Shown piece after piece: positions 8,887 through 16,726 of a stretch of DNA of 64,000 bases. Both the position numbers and the translations under genes were made by a program. The notes under the pieces are model-generated. The model did not search any database. It was given only the letters and a program-made list of their open reading frames with translations, and had not been told where the DNA came from. The first letter of the stretch is position 1, and each line of letters starts with the position of its first letter. Source of the DNA: Clostridium rectalis (GTDB lineage: Bacteria > Bacillota > Clostridia > Clostridiales > Clostridiaceae); assembly GCF_900626095.1 (NCBI RefSeq), contig NZ_UYZZ01000010.1, positions 27,003-91,002 on the forward strand, given 5' to 3'.

Positions 8887-10119
8887 TTGGCACAAAAAAA
8901 GAGTTATAGTAGATACTTCATCATATTGCAAGAAGATGAAAAGGGATATGCTTTAGCCTCGGATAAATTGCCTACAGGTTATGTGAAGTTGGAGCTGAAA
9001 AATGAAAAATGCAAAGTTTCTTATTATGTACAAAATTTAAAGAAACAGGCAACTCCCTATCACATGATATTAATATTAGGGAAAAAAGATACAAACAAAA
9101 TTGTAAGAATAGGGGAATTGAACATAGATAATTACGGGAGGGCGGATGTATCCTATGAATATTCTCCAAGTAATTTAGCAGATACAGGAATGAACATGGA
9201 AAATATTTCAGGAGCTGCTATAGTTAAATTTGTAGATAAGGATTTTACATCTGTACTAAGTGGATTTTTAACTACTGACATTCCAAAATGGAGAGATTAT
9301 GAGATAATAGAATCTAAAACTAGAAAAGAAGAGATTAAGGCTAAAAAACAGAGTGCCGAGGTAGTTAAAAAGGAAAAACATACTATTAAAAATGAGCAAA
9401 AAGAAAAAAATGTATTTGATAAGTATGAAGATAGTATAGAAGAAGTTAAGGAGAGTATAGTTAAGAATGAAAGAGAAAATAGCACTTTAGAAGAGGATAA
9501 AAACAGAATTTATATAGAGGATAAAGAAGAAACTATAAATCATGATCAGATGGAATATAATGATGTATCAGAATCTATAGATAAAGATAATTTAACTGAA
9601 GATGATGTGGAAATAAATGTACAAGATGATATAGAGTTTAATTTAGATAATGACTATAGAAAAAGTAATAAATGCAGTAAATGTAATAAATATCCGAAGG
9701 GTTCTGTTGGAGAATTTTTCAAGAACATATCTGATGGTTTCGAAGAATTAGATGGTGATATAACAGAAATTAAAAGATGTAGATGGTATAAAGTAAATGT
9801 AAGTGACATAAGGGATATGTATTGTATAAATAATTATAATAAATATACAGTAGTATATTATCCTATGATAAATTACTATCCATATATAAAATCGTATGGA
9901 CATTATTTAATAGGATTTAAATGTGATAAGAAAGGGAATATGAAATATTTAGTATATGCTATTCCAGGAAGTAAGTGTAAGAGTCATCAACCTTTTGGAG
10001 GTAAGTCCGGATTTGTAACATGGGTATCAAATGAAAAGTGTGACAAAAATAAAAATGATGGATATTGGTTAATGTTTTATGATTTTAGAACATCTACAAT
10101 TGTAATTCCAGTTAAATAG
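8887..10119 (+). CDS. Uncharacterised clostridial protein with charged linker
   Basis: I do not recognise a named family for this 410-residue protein. The first 140 residues form a beta-rich module (SRYFIILQEDEKGYALASDK, then LILGKKDTNKIVRIGELNIDNYG). Residues about 145-260 are a highly charged Lys/Glu/Asp linker, probably disordered or coiled. The last 145 residues are Tyr/Cys-rich (SVGEFFKNISDGFEELDG, then YYPMINYYPYIKSYGHYLIGF). No signal peptide or membrane segment is visible, so it is probably cytoplasmic. It starts at TTG with GGAGG nine bases upstream. It stands alone between rsmA and another unknown gene, with its own terminator. Confidence 0.8.
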   Translation: MAQKKSYSRYFIILQEDEKGYALASDKLPTGYVKLELKNEKCKVSYYVQNLKKQATPYHMILILGKKDTNKIVRIGELNIDNYGRADVSYEYSPSNLADTGMNMENISGAAIVKFVDKDFTSVLSGFLTTDIPKWRDYEIIESKTRKEEIKAKKQSAEVVKKEKHTIKNEQKEKNVFDKYEDSIEEVKESIVKNERENSTLEEDKNRIYIEDKEETINHDQMEYNDVSESIDKDNLTEDDVEINVQDDIEFNLDNDYRKSNKCSKCNKYPKGSVGEFFKNISDGFEELDGDITEIKRCRWYKVNVSDIRDMYCINNYNKYTVVYYPMINYYPYIKSYGHYLIGFKCDKKGNMKYLVYAIPGSKCKSHQPFGGKSGFVTWVSNEKCDKNKNDGYWLMFYDFRTSTIVIPVK

Positions 10120-10145
10120 GTATGCCTTAGGCATACCTATTTAAT
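10115..10145 (+). terminator. Terminator of the 410-residue protein gene
   Basis: Stem AATAGGTATGCC / GGCATACCTATT with a TTA loop, overlapping the stop codon, followed by a short AT-rich tail. Confidence 0.75.
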
Positions 10146-10218
10146 TTATTTGTAAAGTATTAAGCATATATATTTTTAATAAATCATATATTTATTATTA
10201 TAGATTGGGGGTGGAGTT

Positions 10219-10815
10219 ATGAAAATAGTAGTATTTAAATTAAATAAAAAAAGGATAGGAGTAACAATTATAATAATTGCCCTTATGCTTATAATGTTTG
10301 GAATGCAATCAAAGTTTAGTGAAAAGATTAAACTAACCTCTTTGGTACAAAGTAATATAAAATCTTTAAAAGAATATAAAGCATTAAATTCGTATTTGAC
10401 ATATAAGCTTCCAGAAGATTGGACTGCAAATGAAGAAAAATTTAGTGGAGAGGAAATACTATATCATAATAACTTTCAATCAAAGGATTTAAAAGTACAT
10501 GGATTTATTGAAGTTTGGAATTTAAGAGAGGATTTAGAAAAATTTTTAAAGAGAAGTAAAGAAGTATCAAGTAAACAAAATATAATAAAAGATTACAATT
10601 TAGTTACAACTAGATTAGTTGGAAAGACAGCATATATTATAGATTACACTATAGTTAATTCTAATAATAAAGCTTTTAAAAGCTATGAATATTTTATAAA
10701 GGATGATGATAAATTCACAAGATTTTCATTTTTCGTTCAGGATAATAATTTTAAGGAAAATATGCCAACTATTTTTAAAAGTATAGTTCAAACTCTCTCC
10801 TATAATAATAAATAA
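10219..10815 (+). CDS. Membrane-anchored extracytoplasmic protein, PsbP-like
   Basis: This is a 198-residue protein with a basic N-terminus and one transmembrane helix (residues about 14-31, IGVTIIIIALMLIMFGM). The soluble domain outside begins SYLTYKLPEDWTANEEKFSGEEILYHN. The pattern of a short Trp-containing strand and a later KTAYIIDYTIVNSNNKAFKSYEYFIKDD resembles the PsbP/MOG1-like fold found in clostridial lipoproteins; that assignment is an inference. GGGGGTGGAG precedes ATG 10219. Function unknown. Confidence 0.75.
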   Translation: MKIVVFKLNKKRIGVTIIIIALMLIMFGMQSKFSEKIKLTSLVQSNIKSLKEYKALNSYLTYKLPEDWTANEEKFSGEEILYHNNFQSKDLKVHGFIEVWNLREDLEKFLKRSKEVSSKQNIIKDYNLVTTRLVGKTAYIIDYTIVNSNNKAFKSYEYFIKDDDKFTRFSFFVQDNNFKENMPTIFKSIVQTLSYNNK

Positions 10816-10903
10816 ATTGAATTATTATTATAATCTTTTATATGTTATAATGTTCTTAAAGATTTTTTGCTTATAATACAAGATAGCAGGAGGACATTAT
10901 AAT

Positions 10904-11665
10904 ATGAAGCCAATTTTATTTGAGATATTTGGCATAAAAATTTATGGATATGGAGCAATGATAGCTTTAGGAATACTCTCAGCATTACTTTTATTAAAAC
11001 ATAGAATAAAAAATGAAAATTATGATGAAGACAGTGTTTTTAATATGTCAGTAATAGCTATAATTTCAGGAGTTTTGGGTGGAAAAATTTTATATATAAT
11101 TACGGAACTTAAAAATATATCTGAAAATCCTAACATTTTAAGAAACATACAAGCTGGTTTTGTAATATACGGGGCAATTATTGGAGGAGCTTTATCAGTT
11201 TATTTTTATTGTAAGAAAAAATCGTGGAATTTTTTAAGAATGTTTGATATAGTTATTCCATCTATATCTTTGGCCCAAGGATTTGGAAGAATAGGATGTT
11301 TCCTTGCGGGTTGTTGCTATGGTAAACCAACCCAGCTTTCCATAGGTGTAGAGTTTATAAAATCACCATTTGCACCTAATGGTGTATTAATACATCCTAC
11401 CCAAATTTATTCTGCTATTTTTGATTTCGTATTAACTATAATTTTGTTATGGTATGATAAAAAGGAAAGAAAAGATGGAAGGATATTTGCTTTATACACT
11501 ATAATATATGGAGTAGGAAGAATAATAGTAGAGTATTTTAGGGATGATCCTAGAGGAAATGTGGGAATTTTTTCAACTTCACAGTTTATAAGTTTATTTA
11601 TTATAATTATTGGAGTTATAGTTTTTAATTTAGATAAGCTTAAAACACTAATGAATAAAAATTAA
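10904..11665 (+). CDS. lgt: Prolipoprotein diacylglyceryl transferase
   Basis: This 253-residue membrane enzyme transfers diacylglycerol from phosphatidylglycerol to the lipobox cysteine of prolipoproteins. It has about seven membrane helices. The Lgt signature is GRIGCFLAGCCYG near residue 130, and catalytic HPTQIYSA and the GRIIVEYFRDD region follow. The start ATG has AGGAGG upstream. It is followed 24 bases later by a gene for a lipoprotein, a plausible substrate. Confidence 0.95.
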   Translation: MKPILFEIFGIKIYGYGAMIALGILSALLLLKHRIKNENYDEDSVFNMSVIAIISGVLGGKILYIITELKNISENPNILRNIQAGFVIYGAIIGGALSVYFYCKKKSWNFLRMFDIVIPSISLAQGFGRIGCFLAGCCYGKPTQLSIGVEFIKSPFAPNGVLIHPTQIYSAIFDFVLTIILLWYDKKERKDGRIFALYTIIYGVGRIIVEYFRDDPRGNVGIFSTSQFISLFIIIIGVIVFNLDKLKTLMNKN

Positions 11666-11689
11666 TTTTAACCTGGAGGTTAATTAAAA

Positions 11690-12538
11690 TTGTTGAAACT
11701 AACGAAAAACTTAAATAAATATAAACTTAGTTTGTTAATTATTTTAATAATAATTTCAGCTTTTTTTAGTGGATGTAGTAAAATGGATTCAATAAAAGTA
11801 AAATTAGGTTTGAAAAATACAGATTTTGAGTACATAAAGCAAAGTAAAATAGAAAAAATAGTTATACAAAATACTAGAGACCAGGGATATAGATTTGTGG
11901 TTAAAGATCAAAAGGCTATACAAGAATTATATGATATATTATCCTCAGCTAAAGAGGTTAATGAAAAATCCACATTGAAACCTGATTACATATTTGAAAT
12001 GCATGAAGCTCATGATAAAATTCATAAATTTAGTTACATAGCAGGACTGGACAAAAAAAATAGTGGTAATTTATATAGTGAGGATAAGATATACATAGTA
12101 TCAAAAAGAATAGATAATGACATAATACAAAATTTTTGGAATATAAGGATTCCTAAGAATTTTACCGATATATATTATGGGTCTATTTTAAACACATTAA
12201 TTGAATATGAAAAGAATAACAACTCCAAGGGTACTATAGGAATAAATCTTGATGAAGATATTGAAATGTGTAAATTTATTTTATCTGCAGATTTAGAGGA
12301 GTTTAAAAATCAGATAAAAAGTAAAACTAAAAACTCATTTTTAATTGAAAAGGATAATTCTAAAGCTGATACTATCGTGTCTGTAAAAACTCAAGGATAT
12401 AAAAGGTTATTATATAAATCTGTTATAACTTTTTATAATAGGAAAGAAAAAAGTGAAGTTAAATATTATGTAAATGCAGAGTATAAAAATAGAGGGTGGG
12501 ACATACAAATAACAGATAAAAAACCAAAGGATTTTTAA
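11690..12538 (+). CDS. Lipoprotein of unknown function
   Basis: A 282-residue secreted lipoprotein. A basic start is followed by a hydrophobic segment (LSLLIILIIISAFF) and a lipobox SGC with the lipidated Cys at residue 29. The mature part is Lys/Asn-rich with no motif I can name. TTG 11690 and TTG 11693 are both possible starts after GGAGG. It follows lgt closely, probably in the same transcript. A terminator lies after it. Confidence 0.8.
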   Translation: MLKLTKNLNKYKLSLLIILIIISAFFSGCSKMDSIKVKLGLKNTDFEYIKQSKIEKIVIQNTRDQGYRFVVKDQKAIQELYDILSSAKEVNEKSTLKPDYIFEMHEAHDKIHKFSYIAGLDKKNSGNLYSEDKIYIVSKRIDNDIIQNFWNIRIPKNFTDIYYGSILNTLIEYEKNNNSKGTIGINLDEDIEMCKFILSADLEEFKNQIKSKTKNSFLIEKDNSKADTIVSVKTQGYKRLLYKSVITFYNRKEKSEVKYYVNAEYKNRGWDIQITDKKPKDF

Positions 12539-12551
12539 AAAGATATAGGTT

Positions 12552-12591
12552 AAACTATGGATAAATACATATTTTTATCCGTAGTTTTTTT
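12552..12591 (+). terminator. Terminator after the lgt-lipoprotein pair
   Basis: Stem AAACTATGGATAAA / TTTATCCGTAGTTT (one wobble) followed by TTTT. Confidence 0.8.
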
Positions 12592-12752
12592 ATTGAAATT
12601 TTTACGTATATTTGGAATACTAATGGTAGATTATTTCGTTATAAAAAATAACATGCGATAGACTATAGTGGTGGAATGTTTAATATTAGCATGATTAGTG
12701 TTATAATATTTTTTAGTAATTTATTAAGACGAATAATTAAGGAGGAAAATAC

Positions 12753-13598
12753 ATGAGTAATTGTGATAGTTGTCCAAGTAAAGGTAACTGTAGTAGTGAA
12801 GGATCATCAACTTGTTCTAAATTAGTTACTAAGTATGGTAAAGTAAAACATATTATTGGAGTAATAAGTGGTAAAGGTGGAGTTGGAAAATCTACAGTAA
12901 CTGGAATACTTGCTGTACAACTTAAAAATGCTGGATATAAAGTTGGGGTATTAGATGGAGATATTACCGGACCATCAATGCCAAGATTTTTTGGAATAAA
13001 TAATGAAAGAGCAGAAATACTGCAAATGGGGGATACTGAGGAAGTGAAATTTAATCCAGTAGAAACATCACTGGGAATAAAGGTTATATCTCTGAATTTA
13101 TTAACAGAACAAGAAGAGCAACCAGTTATATGGAGAGGTCCTGTGATTACGGGAGTATTAACTCAAATGTATACAGATACCGATTGGGGGGATTTAGATT
13201 ATTTACTTATTGATATGCCACCCGGAACTGGGGATGTTGCACTTACAATAATGCAAAGTATACCAGTTGAAAGCATGGTAGTAGTATCAACTCCACAAGA
13301 TATGGTTTCTATGATAGTAAAAAAAGTTGTGATAATGGCAGAAAAGTTAAATGTAAAAATTTTAGGTGTAGTGGAAAACATGGCATACATAAAATGCAAT
13401 AAGTGTGGAGATAGAATAAGGGTGTTTAGTAAAAAGTCAGCGGAAGAACAGGCTAAATATTTGAACTTACCTTTATTATCAGAAATGCCTATTAATTTAG
13501 ATCTAGTGGAAAATATGGAAAAAGGTAAAGCGGAAGAATATGTTAAAAGCAATGGAGAATATAATGAACTAATAGAAAATTTTAAAAAATTATCTTAG
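12753..13598 (+). CDS. Mrp/NBP35 family P-loop ATPase (Fe-S cluster carrier)
   Basis: This 281-residue Mrp-type ATPase is thought to carry and transfer Fe-S clusters. It has an N-terminal cysteine-rich extension (CDSCPSKGNC, then CSK), deviant Walker A SGKGGVGKST near residue 40, switch motif LLIDMPPGTGD, and a C-terminal CNKCG pair near residue 213 that can bridge a cluster between two subunits. The start ATG has AAGGAGG eight bases upstream. It is followed by a ferredoxin gene, which fits a role in Fe-S maturation, though a terminator separates them. Confidence 0.9.
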   Translation: MSNCDSCPSKGNCSSEGSSTCSKLVTKYGKVKHIIGVISGKGGVGKSTVTGILAVQLKNAGYKVGVLDGDITGPSMPRFFGINNERAEILQMGDTEEVKFNPVETSLGIKVISLNLLTEQEEQPVIWRGPVITGVLTQMYTDTDWGDLDYLLIDMPPGTGDVALTIMQSIPVESMVVVSTPQDMVSMIVKKVVIMAEKLNVKILGVVENMAYIKCNKCGDRIRVFSKKSAEEQAKYLNLPLLSEMPINLDLVENMEKGKAEEYVKSNGEYNELIENFKKLS

Positions 13599-13609
13599 TT
13601 ATATACTAT

Positions 13610-13656
13610 AAGGCTATTTTGATATTATTTTTATTTAATATTAAAATAGCCTTTAT
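13610..13656 (+). terminator. Terminator of the Mrp gene
   Basis: Long stem AAGGCTATTTT / AAAATAGCCTT extended by ATATTA / TAATAT, ending in TTTA. Confidence 0.8.
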
Positions 13657-13757
13657 TAAACATTAAAATTCCAACAAACTACTATCATAAAAAAATTAAA
13701 TTTGGAAAAAATAATTGATATAAAAGTAATGCTTATATATATAAGGAGGCTATTGCA

Positions 13758-13949
13758 ATGAAAGCATATGTAGATAAGGATACTTGTATAGGCTGTGGGC
13801 TATGCCCGGGAATTGCTCCAGAGGTATTTGAGATGGATGATGATGGAAAAGCCAAAACTATAGTGGATCAGGTACCAGAAAAATCACAGGATTCGTCAAA
13901 AGAGGCTGAGGAAAGTTGCCCTGTAAATGCTATAGAGGTTTCTGAATAA
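13758..13949 (+). CDS. Single-cluster [4Fe-4S] ferredoxin
   Basis: A 63-residue small acidic electron carrier. CIGCGLC gives three cluster ligands near the N-terminus and the Cys of SCPVNAIEV gives the fourth. The spacing and the lack of a second CxxCxxC indicate one [4Fe-4S] cluster, as in Thermotoga or Bacillus Fer. The start has AAGGAGG upstream. It stands alone, with a palindromic terminator shared with the next, convergent gene. Its redox partner cannot be told. Confidence 0.93.
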   Translation: MKAYVDKDTCIGCGLCPGIAPEVFEMDDDGKAKTIVDQVPEKSQDSSKEAEESCPVNAIEVSE

Positions 13950-13956
13950 TTTATTT

Positions 13957-13984
13957 AAAATAAGGAGTTATAACTCCTTATTTT
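13957..13984. terminator. Bidirectional terminator, perfect palindrome
   Basis: A 28-base perfect palindrome (AAAATAAGGAGTTA and its complement) between convergent genes. Confidence 0.85.
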
Positions 13985-14163
13985 AAATTGGTGAAACTAT
14001 TCATACTATGATTACATAAACAAGTTAAATTAGGATTTACATTTATAGTATCTCCTATCTTTGTATTTTTTGGTAAAGAAAATTTACTTATGCCTACAGT
14101 AGTACCATTGTCCAGATTTAAAAAAGCTTCGCTATTATCCATGTCAATAATTCTTCCTATCAT
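13978..14163 (-). CDS. Small clostridial protein of unknown function
   Basis: This is a 61-residue protein beginning MIGRIIDMDNSEAFLNLDNG. It is short but supported by GGAGG nine bases before the ATG at 14163 and by a dedicated shared terminator. The alternation of short strands (GRIIDM, AFLNL, TVGISKF, GDTINV) suggests a small beta-barrel like those of S1/OB proteins. This is an inference. No signal peptide. It is divergent from the GGDEF gene. Confidence 0.7.
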   Translation of the reverse strand: MIGRIIDMDNSEAFLNLDNGTTVGISKFSLPKNTKIGDTINVNPNLTCLCNHSMNSFTNLK

Positions 14164-14311
14164 TTTTTATATCCTCCAATATATATAATATTTGCAAATT
14201 AGAAAAAATTATTACTGATAAATTTTATAAAATCCTCACGGAATAATATAGTTGTAAAATAAAATTTTACCATCTATAATTAAAATCAAAGTATATTTTT
14301 GAGGAGAAATT

Positions 14312-15400
14312 ATGGATGGTAATTTGAATTTATATATATTTTTTTTATTAGTATTAATAATAGTATTTGAATATATAAAGTTGAAAAGAACAAAAAAGTA
14401 TATATTAACTATTGAGAAAATAAGAGAAAATTTATATGATGTAGCTTATACTATAACTAATAATAATAGTGAAGATGAGATATACTCTATTTTGCTTAAC
14501 GTATGTATAAAATTGATACCTTCTGCTAACAAAGGAAGTATATTAATTTTAGAGGAAGATGATAAGTTTTATTTTAAAACTTTAGTGGGGTATTCTCAAG
14601 AGTTAAAGATGCTAAATTTTAGTAAAGATGAATTATTTATATCAAACATAAAAACTAAAGCAAGTGTCATAATAAAGGATCCTTGTAAATTTGACAAAGC
14701 TAATTTAGATTTATATAAGAACAGTGTTTTAGATAAACATGGTGCTTTACAAATTAGCTGTACAATAAGTTCACCTCTATATATAGATAATAACCTCATA
14801 GGTTTATTAAATATAGATAGTATATATGAAGATAAAGTCTTTACACAGGAAGATAAAATATTTATGAATTACATAAAGAATGAATTAGAATTAATGTTAA
14901 AAAATCTATTAATTCAAAGAAAACTTAGATACATGGCAAACTATGATGAACTAACAGGTCTTATAAATAGAAGATACTTTAGAGATATATTTAATAATGA
15001 AATTGAAAGAGTATTAAGTAATAGAGAAAAATTTGTTATAGTTGCAATAGATATTGATGATTTTAAAAACATTAATGATACTTATGGGCATAATATAGGA
15101 GATAAGGTACTTGAAAAGTTTGGTAATATTTTAAAGGAAAATATATCTGATTACCATATTTGTGCCCGAATGTCTGGAGATGAATTTATAATAATTTTCA
15201 GGGGCTACAACGAGAAGAAAGCTCAAAATGAGATAAATAATATAAAAGAAAAAATAAAGCATATAGGAATAGATAATATAAATTTTAATTTTAGCTATGG
15301 AATGTATGCTGTAAGTAAAGAAAATGTAACTACATATGACGACATATTAATTAAGGCAGATAGAAAAATGTATAAAAATAAAAAAATAAGTCACTGTTAA
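14312..15400 (+). CDS. GAF-GGDEF diguanylate cyclase
   Basis: A 362-residue signalling protein. An N-terminal hydrophobic helix (residues about 6-22, YIFFLLVLIIVFEYIK) probably anchors it to the membrane. A GAF-like sensor spans about residues 45-200, then the GGDEF domain begins at NYDELTGLINRRYF. The active-site signature reads SGDEF rather than GGDEF, a tolerated variant in some active enzymes. No RxxD inhibitory site stands five residues before it, so feedback inhibition is not evident. Product would be cyclic di-GMP. It is monocistronic and shares a terminator with the next gene. Confidence 0.88.
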   Translation: MDGNLNLYIFFLLVLIIVFEYIKLKRTKKYILTIEKIRENLYDVAYTITNNNSEDEIYSILLNVCIKLIPSANKGSILILEEDDKFYFKTLVGYSQELKMLNFSKDELFISNIKTKASVIIKDPCKFDKANLDLYKNSVLDKHGALQISCTISSPLYIDNNLIGLLNIDSIYEDKVFTQEDKIFMNYIKNELELMLKNLLIQRKLRYMANYDELTGLINRRYFRDIFNNEIERVLSNREKFVIVAIDIDDFKNINDTYGHNIGDKVLEKFGNILKENISDYHICARMSGDEFIIIFRGYNEKKAQNEINNIKEKIKHIGIDNINFNFSYGMYAVSKENVTTYDDILIKADRKMYKNKKISHC

Positions 15401-15417
15401 AATAACAGTGACTTATT
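15385..15417. terminator. Bidirectional terminator
   Basis: Stem AATAAGTCACTGTTA / TAACAGTGACTTATT with AAA loop, overlapping the GGDEF gene stop, between convergent genes. Confidence 0.85.
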
Positions 15418-15421
15418 ATAA

Positions 15422-16414
15422 TTATTCTATAAAAAGGGATGTATTTTTGTCAAGTATATGCCACCATGTATTGCCTAAATTTAATGGGATTTCCTTATTA
15501 TCTTTATCATATACAAGAGTTGGGGAGGAAGAGTTTTTTCTTATCCATTTCCCTTTAATAAATTTACCATTGCTTAATATATAACAATCCCCCTCTCCAG
15601 TTAGTTGTATATCTATATGAACTTTATCCTTTTGTAATTTAATATTTGTTAATTGGATTACTATATTATGTGTTGTGATTTTTTTCTGTGTATCTAAGTC
15701 TTTGCATTCTACTGAATCCATAGATTTATAGTATATGTTATCTTTGAAAGTATAACTTGTGTTATAATATTTATTTACTTTTATATGCACTTTTTTAGCA
15801 GTGTTTAAAGTTGAACTTGTCCAGTAATTTTTATCAAATTTTAAAGAACTTTGAACCGGTGATATTAATTTTTTTTCTTCAATAAGTTTTGATAGATTTT
15901 CTGAGGATGTGTAAAGACTATGCTCATTTTTTCTACTCTTATCCCTCCAATAATAGGAACCATATAAAAACTCATTAAGAGTTGGTAAAGAGTTTTTCTC
16001 TATTAGATTTTTAGCTTCTTCGCTATATCCACAATGAGCAAAGGGTAATTTAAATTGTGAAGCTATATCTAAAAAGTAAGGTCTAGCACTTCTAACGGGA
16101 CCTATTTGTTTACTTAAATTTTTATGATATAGAGCCATAAATCTAGGTATTCCACCTTCTGCCATAGTTTCAAAAACTATATCTGCATCTATAAGTCCAG
16201 ATTGAGGTCTAGATGCTTTAGAGTTTTCCACTATTACGAAAAAAGGATAATTACAATAGGATTTTTTACTTACATTTTCTCCGGTATAGGGTGAGAGAAA
16301 CTCTACAGCGTTAGGAGACTTTACATCACTTTTAGTTGTATTGTTTGAACTTTTATTACAACTGCACGTTAATGTAAAACATATAAGGATACATAACATA
16401 AATTTCCTTTTCAT
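15422..16414 (-). CDS. DUF3048 (YerB-like) lipoprotein
   Basis: A 330-residue lipoprotein. Signal segment MLCILICFTLTCSC ends with a lipobox Cys near residue 19. The DUF3048 family is marked by PFFVIVENSKASRPQSGL, ADIVFETMAEGGIPRFMALYH and GPVRSARPYFLDIA in the first half and by NTWWHIL near the end (C-terminal DUF3048_C). In Bacillus the homologue is YerB; its molecular role is not established. The start ATG lies after AGGTAAAA on the minus strand. No obvious operon partner. Confidence 0.88.
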   Translation of the reverse strand: MKRKFMLCILICFTLTCSCNKSSNNTTKSDVKSPNAVEFLSPYTGENVSKKSYCNYPFFVIVENSKASRPQSGLIDADIVFETMAEGGIPRFMALYHKNLSKQIGPVRSARPYFLDIASQFKLPFAHCGYSEEAKNLIEKNSLPTLNEFLYGSYYWRDKSRKNEHSLYTSSENLSKLIEEKKLISPVQSSLKFDKNYWTSSTLNTAKKVHIKVNKYYNTSYTFKDNIYYKSMDSVECKDLDTQKKITTHNIVIQLTNIKLQKDKVHIDIQLTGEGDCYILSNGKFIKGKWIRKNSSSPTLVYDKDNKEIPLNLGNTWWHILDKNTSLFIE

Positions 16415-16653
16415 ATTTTTTACCTCACATTAATTTAATATTATAAAATAATTTTTACATAAAAAGTAAAATAAATCAAATATGATAAAACACCATTAGA
16501 AGTGAATGTTTTACATTTATTTACTTTTAATCAAATATAATGTGGATTATAAAGTTTTAAAAAATCAACACAATGATAAATATAAGAAAATGATTAATAG
16601 GAAGATAATTAAAACTAAATCAGTATATTATAAGATTAATGTTAATTTTAAAA
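16415..16653. other. Intergenic region without a gene
   Basis: About 240 bases of AT-rich DNA between the divergent DUF3048 and nrdD genes. No open frame with a ribosome site is seen; it should hold the promoter for the minus-strand gene, which I could not place. Confidence 0.4.
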
Positions 16654-16710
16654 TTGATTAAATTAGCATGGATATAGTATAATGTCATGGTGCTATACAA
16701 TATATAGTAG
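16654..16710 (+). promoter_or_regulatory. nrdDG promoter with a possible NrdR box
   Basis: TTGATT (16654-16659), 18 bases, TATAAT (16678-16683). Just downstream, ATACAATATATAGTAG (16695-16710) resembles half of the paired NrdR boxes (consensus-like ACACTATATATAGTGT). It is placed where a bound repressor would block transcription. Only one box is clear. Confidence 0.5.
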
Positions 16711-16726
16711 TTAGGGGGAAATAATA

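Noticed and set aside
13199..13552. Minus-strand open frame of 117 codons
   Set aside because: Complement of the Mrp ATPase gene, Ser/Thr/Ile-rich shadow without a start signal.
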